Origin: Thalassia testudinum
Taxonomy: Eukaryota > Streptophyta > Magnoliopsida > Alismatales > Hydrocharitaceae
Length of the DNA stretch: 64,000 nt
Reading direction: 5' to 3'
Assembly: GCA_037157565.1 (NCBI GenBank)
Contig: JAZHRO010000063.1
Coordinates: 93,248,001 to 93,312,000 of the forward strand
This document shows positions 34,605-45,803 of this stretch, piece by piece (position 1 is the stretch's first letter; each line of letters begins with the position of its first letter). The translations under genes and the position numbers were made by a program. Under the pieces are notes generated by a model. It saw nothing but the letters and a program-made list of their open reading frames with translations, ran no database searches and was not told the origin of the DNA.

Positions 34605-34623
34605 CTCCTCTACAATGGCGCCA
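34605..34623 (-). other. Primer-binding site of element F
   Basis: The minus strand reads TGGCGCCATTGTAGAGGAG, three bases from the LTR end. Confidence 0.65.
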
Positions 34624-34626
34624 ATT

Positions 34627-36001
34627 TGTTCGTTGAGAAACACGTAAAAAGATTTCTACATTATCGTTGTAGTTGTGAATCGCGTTGAAGCAAAATAAAT
34701 TTATAGATCAAAAAGCGGTAAGTCCTGAGTCATTTGTAGGGAGGAAAAATGAGATTTTTAAAGCCTTTCGTACTAACTAATCTAATCTAATGGAAGCACA
34801 TAAAGAGAGACAAGATATCTATTGCATCAAACTCTTTATTGCTACTTGCAGAGAATTTTAGACATAAATTATGAATCAAGGCAAATAAACTAAAGAAAGA
34901 GTAGAGAGAGAGAGAGATAGAGATAGATGAATAGCGGAGCCACTTGAGGGATGCTTGTAGGAAACTCAACAAAGCTTCAGATCCAGGGCACTGGGAAGAA
35001 GACCAGAGAGAGATGTTGCAGAGAGAGAGTTTGCACTACAATGATTTAAACTAAGCTAAGACTAATTAATTATCTAAATGTTGGAGGCTAGGTCTATTTA
35101 TAGGAATCTAGGTGGTTTCCTATTGGTCAATCTAAGGTTCCTAGGATCACTAAGTTGGATGGCTTAGATTTAATCAAGAGTGATGCCTAGGATTGATTAA
35201 ATAAGGACCTTAGGATCTAGGTTGTAAGGATAGGATAGGTTGGTGGTTTTCTAAAAATAGGCAACCCTAATTAGGTGAAAGGATAGAATAGGAATTAGGG
35301 CTTAAAAAAATGTTCGAGTGGCTTTTTGGGTTGTTACAAGGGGATAAGGCCATGTTCGGAGGTTTTTGTGCACAGGAGGAAGGTTCTGGATGCCCAAACA
35401 CCTTCCTAGAAGTCTTATACTGTAAAATTAGAAGTCCAGAGGGTGTCTTGGATGTGCAAGCAGAGATAAGGGTCACAGGTGTGCTTGGGAAGGATTTTGG
35501 TGTTGGGTTTGTTAAATTGGATGTCCAGACTAGGTGTTGGTCCTAGTTTGAAGGTGTTTGCAAGTGTAATTGGGTTGGGGAAGCTTCTAAAATGGTTAGG
35601 GTGATCCTAATTAGGTTTCTAAGCTAAGGGTAGGGTATAGGATAGGTGGACTGGGGTATCCTAAGATTCTAAAGGTAGGGTTAGGTTATCCTAGTCCCTC
35701 TCTCTCTCCTTTAATTGGATCCTCATTTCTTCCTTAATCAAGTCTTGGTCTTCAACCTGCTCTTAGCTTTGTGGCTTTATCTTCTATCCTGCTTTTATTC
35801 TGCATGGCTCTAAGTCATTCTACGTCCTTTACCTACATTATGCACAAAAGACTAAAATTACATAATTGGGCCTAAAATAAACACAATGCATACAATATGC
35901 ATGCATGCTCTAAATGCAATATTCACATTCTAAATGCATGATTTTACTAAGAAGCTAACTCTAGATTAAGCCAATTAGGGTAATAAGTTAATCTATTATC
36001 A
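34627..36001 (-). repeat. 5' LTR of element F
   Basis: 1375 bp, plus-strand ends TGTTCGTTGA and CTATTATCA, with a minus-strand TATA box (CTATAAATAG, 35094-35103). It is the only LTR of F in the window: the 3' half of F is lost or lies beyond LTR G. It therefore cannot be checked by a target duplication. It abuts copia-like sequence at 36002. Confidence 0.65.
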
Positions 36002-37078
36002 CTCACTTACTCTAAAATGGAACAGGAGCATTAGCAGGCTTATCAGGATCCCCCTCAAGCAGCAACTTCCTCTTCCCAGCCTCCTCCTTCCTAGGCTAGA
36101 CCTTCCTCTGCTCCACCACCTTATACTCCCTACCAGCATTTCGAAGCTTACTACCCACCTCTACTGAGACCCATTCCCTCATTCTTCGACACAGAGTGGC
36201 ATTACCTTGACAGGAAGTTCTTCAGACACGACCTGGGAGTATAGGACCTCAGAGATGGCATTCCTCTAATGATGCACCACCAGAGAGAGACTAGCCAAGT
36301 TATGATGGAGCATGGTACTCGAGTTTTTGCCTACCTAAGCTAACAGGGTTAGTTTCTAGATCAGTTAGGAGTAAGAACAAATCCACTCACTCACCGTCAG
36401 AGACTAGAGACCCTAAGATCCAGATGTGCACCTCCAGCAGTAGTAGCAACTCCTCCTCCTCAGACTACAGTAGCATCGTCTCCACGACAATAGTAAACCG
36501 ACCCATTAGTCCTACCATCCCGAGGATTCAGTGATATTCAGATTGCACCCATTTTGAGATGCAAACTTCACTTTTCCTCCATTGTCAAACCTAGCACCAG
36601 CACCCCTCCATTTTCTTTGGATGACTTCGATATTGATGTTGAGTTTCCATTAGATATCAAGGCATTTCTAAGTTTCTTTTAGATTTCTCCTGTTCTTTTC
36701 TTGACTGTAGTATTTATTTGGACTATAGTAGTTTATATTTCTATTTCTATCTTCTAGCATGTAGTACTTTGTATCTTTGGTAATTGATTTCTTTAAGTGT
36801 AGCAGTTCTATCTAGAACTCTAATATAGCTCCTTTAGCAGATAAATTAGAAATTTCGGCTTATGCTCTTAATATCATTGCAGTATTATTCATAGTAGCAT
36901 ATCATGAATTGCATAAAACTTTGAATATGGAGGAACAATAATTAATTGTTTATTTCTATATGAGATGAATGCTTAAATCTTTTTGTTGATAATAAAGGGG
37001 GAGAAAAATTTAATCATGCATGTTATACTTATGGCATCTTTATACACATGCATATTTAATTACAATTTTGTTATCATC
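36002..37078 (+). pseudogene. 3' internal remnant of a SIRE-like copia element S
   Basis: A plus-strand frame rich in Pro/Ser/Gln (APPPYTPYQHFEAYYPPLL; later VATPPPQTTVASS) and ending with DDFDIDVEFPLDIKAF runs to about 36680 with several stops. AT-rich DNA and GGGGGAG tracts (37000-37020) follow. The location just upstream of a polypurine tract and SIRE-type LTR suggests a terminal ORF of a SIRE/Maximus-lineage element. I do not identify the domain. The pol part is absent. Confidence 0.4.
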
Positions 37079-37092
37079 AAAAAGGGGGAGAA
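37079..37092 (+). other. Polypurine tract of element S
   Basis: AAAAAGGGGGAGAA immediately before the LTR start TGTTAATAGCC. Confidence 0.75.
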
Positions 37093-37737
37093 TGTTAATA
37101 GCCTTGTTTTGATATAACAAAATTATGTTTTTATTGAGGATTATGGGTTATAGGTCCAATCAAGTTATGATGCATCCTCATCAAGCTAATTCAAACTCTT
37201 CAAGTTAACACCAATTCTAGAAGAAGACTTGAAGATTATTTTTACTTTTATTGAGTCTAGAACTATGCAAGGAAACTCAATAAAATAACAAATGATGAAT
37301 TTTTAAAATCACAAAGTCGTATTCCTTTTTGGACCTAAGGTTTTACTACTGTTAATCGACCAATCTTACTTTTGATTGACCAAACATTGATCGACCAATC
37401 ATCTTGCTTAATGGATCAAAGACCTCCAACGGTCATATTTCTATTTTGATTAATCAACTCTTTTTGTTTAATCGATCAAAGCATTCTAATGGTCAAATTT
37501 TCTTTAAATTTGTAAAGTCGATCAAAATCCAAATTTAATCGATCAAACCTTTTATTTAATCAACCAAAAGTATTTTTGATCGACGAACCCCAATTTTTGA
37601 TTGATCAAAGCTGTATTTCCAGTATTTCCAAAATAGGTCGAAAAACACCAATAAATAGGACCCTCAACCCCCCTCTTCAAAACACTCCTCAAGAGCTTTC
37701 AAAGAGTAAATCACACATATTCTATTCAATGCTTTTA
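37093..37737 (+). repeat. 3' LTR of element S, first part
   Basis: Starts TGTTAATAGCC right after the polypurine tract. Its U3 (37350-37615) carries about eleven variants of a (G/A)ATCGA(C/T)CAA word. It is interrupted by the gag-only element at 37738; the last five bases TTTTA are the left target copy. Confidence 0.7.
37733..37737. repeat. Left target-site duplication of the gag-only element
   Basis: TTTTA, identical to 43315-43319. Confidence 0.85.
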
Positions 37738-38144
37738 TGTTGGTGCTAGAGCACCACGATCATTTGTTTTGATGATAACAAAACACGTGTTATTTAACAT
37801 TTGCAATTTGAGTCCTAGATTTCAGGTCAATTGCAAATGTGGACGTGTTTAGACGGAGTTCGAGCTCGCATCCAGGACGGATTGGAGGAGCTTGACGGAA
37901 AACAGAGGAGGTTCGCATGGAGCGAAAGATTTAAGATGGAAGGAAATGAAGAATAGGATAGATTTCCTTCTTTTGTACTTGTTGTATTTTTCGTTTCTTT
38001 TGTTGCTCTTTATTTCCTTAGATATTTCATGTTAAAGAGCCTCAAAGAACCCTAACAGTAGTCCTAGGAACACCGGCACAACCCTAGGATACTTAGGTTT
38101 TCTGTAGAATACTTAGAAAACCAATATAGGGTTCAAACAGACTT

Positions 38145-38695
38145 TCCAGACGTCTAATTCCCAAATCAGACGTCTGATAATGTATTTTAAGACGTCTGAC
38201 TGTTGTTTCAGACGTCTGATAACTGTTAGGCTGGACATAGTTAGTTCTGTCTGATGAAATCAGACGTCCAGACCTTAGACCAGACGTCTTAGGAGACGTC
38301 TAATGACTTTGCCAGACGTCCAATTAGTGGACCGTTGGCTGGCTTCGCAAACACTCAAGAATATGACCGTTAGAGCCTTATCAGACGTCCTTAGGCCTTT
38401 CCAGACGTCTGATAAATGATCGTTTTGCCTCGGCTGACCCAAAATCTCTTCTCAGAGATTTTCTAGCCGTTGCAACATTTGGAAATCAATTCCCACAGTA
38501 AAAGTAGGTTTCCAGATGTCCAGACTTAGAGCCAGACGTCCTATATGTAGTCTGATGGACTTGCACAAAAACCCTGTTTAGATCTGATTCAAGTCAGGGA
38601 GAAACCCGCATAGAATCAGACGTCTGACATTTAAATCAGACGTCTTAAAGTGGCCTTCTAGACGTCTGATGCCAGAGTTAGACGTTTGATAACCC
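38145..38695. repeat. AGACGTC word array in U3 of the gag-only element
   Basis: About fourteen exact AGACGTC(T/C) words plus single-base variants within 550 bp, many inside CAGACGTCTGAT. The counterpart in the 3' LTR lies at 41984-42534. Confidence 0.85.
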
Positions 38696-38799
38696 TGTCA
38701 AATGTAATCATTGTCCTGATTTCGGCCTGATTCTCTTGGGCTTTGCACCCAACGGCTATGGAAGCTTTTCCAAGCCTTCCAAAACCTTCCTAAGGCCTC

Positions 38800-38807
38800 T
38801 ATAAATA
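38800..38807 (+). promoter_or_regulatory. TATA box of the 5' LTR
   Basis: TATAAATA in the context GGCCTCTATAAATAGAGGGG, about 105 bp downstream of the AGACGTC array. The counterpart is at 42639. Confidence 0.75.
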
Positions 38808-39477
38808 GAGGGGAGCCTTTGCAACAAAAAAAAACACACAAGACATACACCTAGAGAGACCAAGATACACTAAGATCAAGTATTTCCACTCTCTTGTGTC
38901 CAAGAAGCTCTTGCTCTCTAAGCTCAAGCTCCATCATCTTGAGAGCATCATTCCCTTCGCGCACCCACTCTCCCGCCGTTGTCTACGAGAGTGACATTGC
39001 GCCGTTGCGTGGGTCACGCACCCGCGTCATCGTCGACGCACTCTTTGCAAAGGGGAGTTTCCTAAATCCTATAGAAGCTTAGGTTTATTACTTTGTTGGC
39101 TCTATAGGTTTGTTGTTTATTTTATCTTTGTTATTTGGTTGGGTATTCGCTTTGCGAATTCCCGTCTCCTTCGTGGGACAAAATCCTTCTCGTGGAGAGA
39201 AGGGGTTGAGGAACGCTACCCTCATACTTGTAGCGTGGTTGTACTGAGGTTGAATCACCCTCGTTTTAAAGTGATTCGGTTAGTGGATTTGATCAACTAG
39301 GTTGATCGGAAAATCCTAACTCGAGAGGGTTAGGTGGTGGTTTTCACCCGGTTTGGGTTTCCACCTAAAAATACTTTGTGTCTTTGTGCGATTGATTTTT
39401 GTGAGATTGCTTTATATTTCAATTCCGCATTTTTTTTGTCACGCTGATCTCACCCCTCCAAGTAGGGAAATTACATT

Positions 39478-39490
39478 TGGTATCAGAGCA
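39478..39490 (+). other. Primer-binding site of the gag-only element
   Basis: TGGTATCAGAGCA, two bases after the LTR end. It is complementary to the 3' end of initiator methionine tRNA, as in plant copia elements. Confidence 0.85.
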
Positions 39491-39530
39491 GGTCTTGCTA
39501 TTTCGGCGTAACAACCAAGCAAGAAGATCC

Positions 39531-41258
39531 ATGGAGGGAAGCTGTTCCACAAGTAGGATTTCCGAGGGGTAGTCCACAACCCGTCTGCCGTTCTTCGACG
39601 GGAGCAACTACCCCTACTGGAAGTTGCGGATGAAGACGTGGCTTCAAGCCACCGACTTCACAGTCTGGGCCAGGTGCGAGACCCCCTTCGACATTCCAGA
39701 GAAACCCGCCGGAGGATACTCGCAGCAGCAGATCCGGGAGCTCTCTCTCAACGCGAAAATAATGAACGCGTTGTATTGCGCGCTCAGCCCGGAGGAGTTC
39801 AACAGAATCTCGCAATGCGCCACCGCATACGAGATCTGGCACACACTCGAGGTAACTCATGAAGGTACCTCTAAGGTAAAAACTTCTAAACTCAATTTAC
39901 TTTCACAAGAATTTGAGGCTTTTTCTATGAAAACTAACGAAACTTTAAGTGAGATGAACACTAGGTTCACTCTCATAGTAAATAACTTGAAAGCTTTAGG
40001 GAAGACTTTCATCAAGGGGGAGCTTCAAGGGAAGCTTCTTCGTTCCCTTGGACCGGAATGGGAACAGAAAGTCACCGCCATCGAAGAGGCGAACGAAATG
40101 GAGGAGCTCAACATGGAAGATCTCCTAGGCAATCTGATGGCCTACGAGACTAAGTTGAAGCAGAAGAAGAAGGATACACCGGAGCCTAAACTAAAGAAGA
40201 CACTCACCTTCAGAGCCGCGTCGGATAGCTAGGTAAGTTCCGACGACGAAGACTTTAGAATTTTACTTAAAAATTTCTCCAAGTTTTGTAGGGAATTAAA
40301 GAAAGAGAAAAAGGAGAAGAAGGAAAGCCCGAGACGTTGCTACCACTGCAACGGGAAAGGGCATCTGCGACCAGAATGCCCTCTTCTCAAAAAGGAGAAG
40401 AAGAAGGAAAAGGAGAAGAAATCTAAGAAGAAGGCGTTCCAAGCCACTTGGGACGATTCTAGCTCGGAGGAAGAAGAAGAAAAGACCATAGAAGAAGAAA
40501 TCGCTTGCTTCGGCTTCATGGCCAGAGGAAGCGAAAGCGAAAGCGACTCAGACAACGAGGTAAATCTTGATCTTCAAGAAGCTTTTAATGAACTTTTTGA
40601 GATTAGTAAATCACTTAGGATAGAAAATAAAAGCATTAAAAAGAACCTTAGTTTTCTTAAAAATGAAAATGATAGGTTAGAAATAAAACTTAAGGATCTA
40701 GAAACTTGTCCTAAAAATGAAAACCTATTATTAGAAAATCATAACCTCATCAATGAAAATAATAAGTTGATTGAGGAAAATGATAGTCTAAAGTTAGAAA
40801 TCTATGATTTAAAGACTAAGATGCAAACTATAGAAAAAGAAATTGCATGTCTTAGGGAAAATTCCAACAAATTAATCAACAAAGTTGATAATTTTTATAG
40901 CCCTAAGGTTGAGAAAGGATCTCCATCAAGGAGACCTTCTAACAAATCCAGATCCAAGCCCACTTGGATACCGAAAAAAGAATTAGAATCTTGTTTTGTA
41001 GGGTTCAGGGATAATTACAACATAAGGGACTGGACCTACAAGCTCAAGGCTGGTCAACTCAAGTTAGGGGAACCAAGGAGTAGACCAAGGAGGAGAACAA
41101 GAAGACCGACGAGACGGTGAACAAACGACGGACCCGCTGCACGTCGACCACCAGATTGGAGACCGGCGCCAATGCCCGGGCCTCCAAGCTACGGATGGGA
41201 GCCCCATCCGATGTGGCATCCACCACCACCATTCGGGCCAATTTATTGGCCATGGTAG
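39531..41258 (+). pseudogene. Copia gag of the gag-only element, with three in-frame stops
   Basis: One reading frame runs from ATG 39531 to TAG 41256-41258 (about 575 codons), broken only by TAG 39570-39572, TAG 40230-40232 and TGA 41118-41120. In order: an N-terminal segment with FFDGSNYPYWKLRMKTWLQ; the capsid-like UBN2 domain (about 39624-40150, with ALSPEEFNRISQC and AYEIWHTLEVTHEG); a zinc knuckle CYHCNGKGHLRPEC at 40338-40379; an acidic Ser/Glu stretch; a long coiled coil rich in NEN/LKLE heptads (40560-40890); and a Pro/Trp-rich tail ending FGPIYWPW. At least two stops look like C-to-T changes. Without readthrough this copy makes no full gag. Confidence 0.85.
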
Positions 41259-41561
41259 GTGAGGTAAAATTTTTAACCCTATCTTTTTATAAGCATTTAG
41301 ATAGGGGGAGTTAAAAATTAATGAGCTAATTGTCAATTTTTAAGGGGGAGATATAAGGTAGCTAAATTTCCTTTAGAAAGAGGGAGAAAAATAATAGCTA
41401 TCTCATTGTTACAAAAAGGGGGAGGACATTACCTTTGAGAAACTCATAGAAGAGCATGTTTTAAGGGGGAGTTATAGGAATTTTAAACCAATCAAACCTT
41501 TTTGATAATGTCAAAAAGGGGGAGGATTTTTATGTATTATTATTTATGGTTTTGTCATCAT
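41259..41561 (+). repeat. Tandem polypurine-like tracts upstream of the 3' LTR
   Basis: At least five AAGGGGGAG-type tracts (near 41304, 41342, 41416, 41464, 41514) precede the terminal one at 41563-41576. No ORF. Confidence 0.7.
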
Positions 41562-41562
41562 C

Positions 41563-41576
41563 AAAAAGGGGGAGAT
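41563..41576 (+). other. Polypurine tract of the gag-only element
   Basis: AAAAAGGGGGAGAT immediately before the 3' LTR start TGTTGGTGCT; primes plus-strand DNA. Confidence 0.85.
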
Positions 41577-43314
41577 TGTTGGTGCTAGAGCACCACGATC
41601 ATTTGTTTTGATGATAACAAAACACGTGTTATTTAACATTTGCAATTTGAGTCCTAGATTTCAGGTCAATTGCAAATGTGGACGTGTTTAGACGGAGTTC
41701 TAGCTCGCATCCAGGACGGATTGGAGGAGCTTGACGGAAAACAGAGGAGGTTCGCGTGGAGCGAAAGATTGAAGATGGAAGGAAATGAAGAATATGATAG
41801 ATTTCCTTCTTTTGTACTGGTTGTATTTTTCGTTTCTTTTGTTACTCTTTATTTCCTTAGATATTTCATGTTAAAGAGCCTCAAAGAACCCTAACAGTAG
41901 TCCTAGGAACACCGACACAACCCTAGGATACTTAGGTTTTCTGTAGAATACTTAGAAAACCAATATAGGGTTCAAACAGACTTTCCAGACGTCTAATTCC
42001 CAAATCAGACGTCTGATAATGTATTTTAAGGCGTCTGACTGTTGTTTCAGACGTCTGATAACTGTTAGGCTGGACATAGTTAGTTCTGTCTGATGAAATC
42101 AGATGTCCAGACCTTAGACCAGACGTCTTAGGAGACGTCTGATGACTTTGCCAGACGTCCAATTAGTGGACCGTTGGCTGGCTTCGCAAACACTCAAGAA
42201 TATGACCGTTAGAGCCTTATCAGACGTCCTTAAGCCTTTCCAGACGTCTGATAAATGACCGTTTTGCCTCGGCTGACCCAAAATCTCTTCTCAGAGATTT
42301 TCTAGCCGTTGCAACGTTTGGAAATCAATTCCCACAGTAAAAGTAGGTTTCCAGACGTCCAGACTTAGAGCCAGACGTCCTGTATGTCGTCTGATGGACT
42401 TGCACAAAAACCCTATTTAGATCTGATTCAAGTCAGGGAGAAACCTGCATAGAATCAGACGTCTGACATTTAAATTAGACGTCTTAAAGTGGCCTTCCAG
42501 ACGTCTGATGCCAGAGTTAGATGTCTGATAACCCTGTCAAATGTAATCATTATCCTGATTTCGGCCTGATTCTCTTCGGCTTTGCACCCAACGGCTATGG
42601 AAGCTTTTCCAAGCCTTCCAAAACCTTCCTAAGGCCTCTATAAATAGAGGGGAGCCTTTGCAACAAAAAAAAACACACAAGACATACACCTAGAGAGGCC
42701 AAGATACACTAAGATCAAGTATTTCCACTCTCTTGTGTCCAAGAAGCTCTTGCTCTCTAAGCTCAAGCTCCATCATCTTGAGAGCATCATTCCCTTCGCG
42801 CACCCGCTCTCCCGCTGTTGTCTACGAGAGCGACATTGCGCCGTTGCGTGGCTCACGCACCCGCGTCATCGTCGACGCACTCCTTGCAAAGGGGAGTTTC
42901 CTAAATCCTATAGAAGCTTAGGTTTATTACTTTGTTGGCTCTATAGGTTTGTTGTTTATTTTATCTTTGTTATTTAGTTGGGTATTCGCTTTGCGAATTC
43001 CCGTCTCCTTCGTGGGACAAAATCCTTCTCGTGGAGAGAAGGGGTTGAGGAATGCTACCCTCGTACTTGTAGCGTGGTTGTACTGAGGTTGAATCACCCT
43101 CGTTTTAAAGTGATTCGGTTAGTGGATTTGATCAACTAGGTTGATCAGAAAATCCTAACTCGAGAGGGTTAGGTGGTGGTTTTCACCCTATTTGGGTTTC
43201 CACCTAAAAATACTTTGTGTCTTTGTGTGATTGATTTTTGTGAGATTGCTTTATATTTCAATTCCACATTTTTTTTGTCACGCTGATCTCACCCCTCCAA
43301 GTAGGGAAATTACA
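41577..43314 (+). repeat. 3' LTR of the gag-only element
   Basis: 1738 bp, collinear with 37738-39475 without gaps; TATA at 42639. It ends TTACA and is followed by the TTTTA target copy. Confidence 0.9.
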
Positions 43315-43319
43315 TTTTA
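43315..43319. repeat. Right target-site duplication of the gag-only element
   Basis: TTTTA, identical to 37733-37737. Confidence 0.85.
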
Positions 43320-43764
43320 CACTTTTACACCTACGATTATTGCGATCCAAAGCACAATTCTTTGTAAATCTCAAAAGCTCGATTTGTTCTAGTCTTACTG
43401 AGGTTGAATAGGAATATCTGTTATATTCTTTATATTCCTGTTGCTTTTAATTTGGGATCCAAGTTATCTTAGAAGTTTCATTGTTGCTGTTCTTCTCTCA
43501 CTCAGGTGTAAAATAGAAGACATCTTGTAAGAGGTTGTGCCACCCTCGTTCAAGTGGCATGTTAGTCGATTGGCTAGCGTCAACTAATCAGAGAAATCCT
43601 AAGCTGGGAGACTTAGGTAGTGATTTTTACATGTAAGGGTTTCCACTCTAAATCAGGAGTTATCATTTCTAGTTTGTGCATATTTGTATTTTTAATCTGT
43701 GGTGAATGATTTTTTAATTGATCATAAAAGTTAGATATTACACTATTCACCCCCTTCTAGTGTT
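43320..43764 (+). repeat. 3' LTR of element S, second part
   Basis: Continues the LTR cut at 37737. It ends near the SIRE-type block TTACACTATTCACCCCCTTCTAG. The exact terminus (43742, after TTACA, or about 43764) is unresolved because the 5' end of S is outside the window. Confidence 0.55.
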
Positions 43765-45040
43765 TACTTGATCCTTTAGGCTTCTCACGCACTCACAGTT
43801 CCTGATCCCACTCTCTCAACCTGCAAACCTCTCTCTCTCCCTTTCCCACTTAATGCATCCACAACCCGACTTACCATATACACAGTGCCATGCAACCCTC
43901 ACTCTCACAGACTCGCTACCTGATTACCCCTCACACAGTCACTCAATCGTGCAGGCCCTAAGAGATGCTATCTTCCCCATCACGTGATAGCACTCCCACT
44001 CGAGTCCTCTCGAACACGAAGGATGGGTGCGGAGGCACTTGCACACACTAGGGAACGACCCCCTTCCCCTCGCCTCATTCAACCACCTCACCTTCCTCTC
44101 CTTTCCTTGCTTCCCATCTTCTCCTCCATCGGCCACCATCACTACCATCACCGACTACCACCACTAACAGCACCTCCTTACTGTAACCACCACTACCTCC
44201 AACATCACCAATATCACCACTTCCTCCTCCAACAGTATCATCACTGTCACCTGTTCATGACCACCAACAAGTGGCCAACGGCTGTCGACTCCTACCCATG
44301 CGCCACCTAGCATGCTGCTCCACCGCACAACTCCTCCAACACTACCCTCTCTTCGTCGCACTGTCTCCAACCCGCATGACCAGCGTGCCACTCTGGCACT
44401 ATGCTAAGCAGCGTCACCCTCCCCGCCAGCACCCTACCGACTACGCGCAACCCACCTCCAGCCTGCACCTCCACTCGCGTGTCGCCTCCTCCTCTCTGCG
44501 AGGTCAAATAACAACAATAACCACCACCACCCACTCCTCATCGCCGCCAGCTCTGGCCACCATTCACTGGCCACCACCGCCATCAAAAGTGGCTTGGCCA
44601 ACTTATCCTTTGACGAGTTCCTCACCCCCAGCCATCTCCTCCTCCGTGCACAAGAGCTTCAAGAAGCCTTTCCCCTATTTCTACAACAACTTGCAATTAA
44701 AATTTACATTCAATGCCATTGCAAGCTTTTATTCTTATTTTATTATTGTGAACATTGCAAAAAATCTCCTTATAATTCCATAAATGCTATTTTAGCATTA
44801 GTTCTTTTTATTTTCTTAATTTGAAAATAGTTTTGGCTCGATTTCTTGGCGAAAATAATTGTGAACATTTTTTTTGACTTGTACAAGTTTTAAAAGGCTA
44901 GTGCCTCCCTATGGACATGACCTGCTCTTTTGAGTGATTTATTTTAATCGTTGACAATCGATTTTCCATCGCTCGATTGCTACTTCGACAAGTTATTTTC
45001 TTATGCAAAAATTATTTCAAAGTGAAAACCAGCTTCGTCA
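43765..45040 (+). repeat. 5' LTR of element C, left part truncated or diverged
   Basis: From about 44080 to the end AGCTTCGTCA it matches the 3' LTR part 53641-54574 closely. Left of 44080 the match to 51162-51899 is weak or absent, so the LTR is either truncated by S or much diverged there. The His/Thr/Ser-rich open frames (43984-44783) reflect (CAC)n-like composition. Confidence 0.55.
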
Positions 45041-45043
45041 AAA

Positions 45044-45061
45044 TGGCGCCATTGCCAGGGG
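45044..45061 (+). other. Primer-binding site of element C
   Basis: TGGCGCCATTGCCAGGGG, three bases after the 5' LTR. The following GGCAA is the target of solo LTR J. Confidence 0.8.
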
Positions 45062-45517
45062 GCAATGATTGCACATCCAATCATGTAACCTAAATCACCT
45101 AAATTAAGCTAGATTCTAGCATAACTTAGGAATAATGCATTCATAGGCATTGTAATTTGCATAATGCTTAGTTTGATTAGCTGCATAGATGAAATCATCA
45201 TTTTATGTACTAATGGGAGATGATTTTAATCACAGATGATTCAAAGCTGTGGATGATAGATTAGACCAAACAAATCTAATCATAACAACAACAGGAGTCC
45301 AATGCTTCCGAAATCATCTCAATCAGACAACAAGAGCATGGTATGCAATCCATAGAAGAATGGAGATCATGGAGCCAAAGGACAAAGATCTGAGCCTCAG
45401 ATGAAAAATCCAACCACATGGATGGATCTGGATCAACAATCATAGTCTAACGACGCAAAAATCAACCTGATCAGAGCTCTGTAGCACAACTACAAAGAAA
45501 AGAAGATGGATGGCCAT

Positions 45518-45539
45518 GATGGCACCACATGGTGCCATC
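45518..45539. repeat. Inverted repeat 1 of LTR J
   Basis: GATGGCACCA and TGGTGCCATC around a 2-nt centre, perfect arms. Confidence 0.8.
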
Positions 45540-45670
45540 ATAGCCACCCCTCTCCTCTGGCCCATCTCTAAAGATCATCCCTCGCCTGCTCTCGACCGTT
45601 GGATGGCCATCCAATGGTCCACGAGCAGCTATGCCCTAGCTCCAGCTGCGCCTCATCAAAGGGGATCTCG

Positions 45671-45694
45671 ACCGTTGGATCTTCCTCCAACGGT
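45671..45694. repeat. Inverted repeat 2 of LTR J
   Basis: ACCGTTGGA and TCCAACGGT with a TCTTCC centre. A related second copy (GACCGTTGGATGGCCATCCAATGG) lies at about 45594. Confidence 0.75.
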
Positions 45695-45734
45695 TGAGAA
45701 TAAGTTGCCTTAAAACCAAAATGTAACAAAGTAA

Positions 45735-45803
45735 AGGCACAACATAGTGGTTAGTGCCTTCGTGCTTAAGCAACCGACGCTCGTTTGATCCACACCTCGT
45801 GCA
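45735..45803 (+). other. tRNA-like segment in U3 of LTR J
   Basis: GGCACAACATAGTGGTTAGT closely resembles the 5' half of plant tRNA-Asp/Glu-type D arms. It is followed by an anticodon-arm-like CGTGCTTAAGC and a B-box-like TCGTTTGATCC, then TCGTGC, which can partly pair with the 5' GCACAA. This is the most tRNA-like of the four copies. Confidence 0.55.

Larger units (their letters stand above)
37738..39475 (+). repeat. 5' LTR of the gag-only element
   Basis: 1738 bp, from TGTTGGTGCT to AAATTACA. U3 includes the AGACGTC word array (38145-38695), then a TATA box at 38800. A pseudo-frame at 38894-39082 is repeated in the other LTR. Confidence 0.9.
37738..43314 (+). mobile_element. Gag-only copia-type LTR retrotransposon (TR-GAG-like)
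   Basis: 5577 bp with two LTRs of exactly 1738 bp, a perfect target duplication TTTTA, an initiator-Met-tRNA type primer-binding site and a polypurine tract. The 2.1-kb interior encodes only a copia gag. By eye the LTRs differ at about 38 sites without indels (about 2.2%), roughly 30 of them transitions, so this is the youngest datable insertion here. Gag-only elements with complete ends are known in plants as TR-GAG; they must borrow pol in trans. It sits in the 3' LTR of S. Confidence 0.9.

Noticed and set aside
43984..44783. His/Ser/Thr-rich frames of 108-170 codons
   Set aside because: CAC/ACC-rich low complexity within LTR C.
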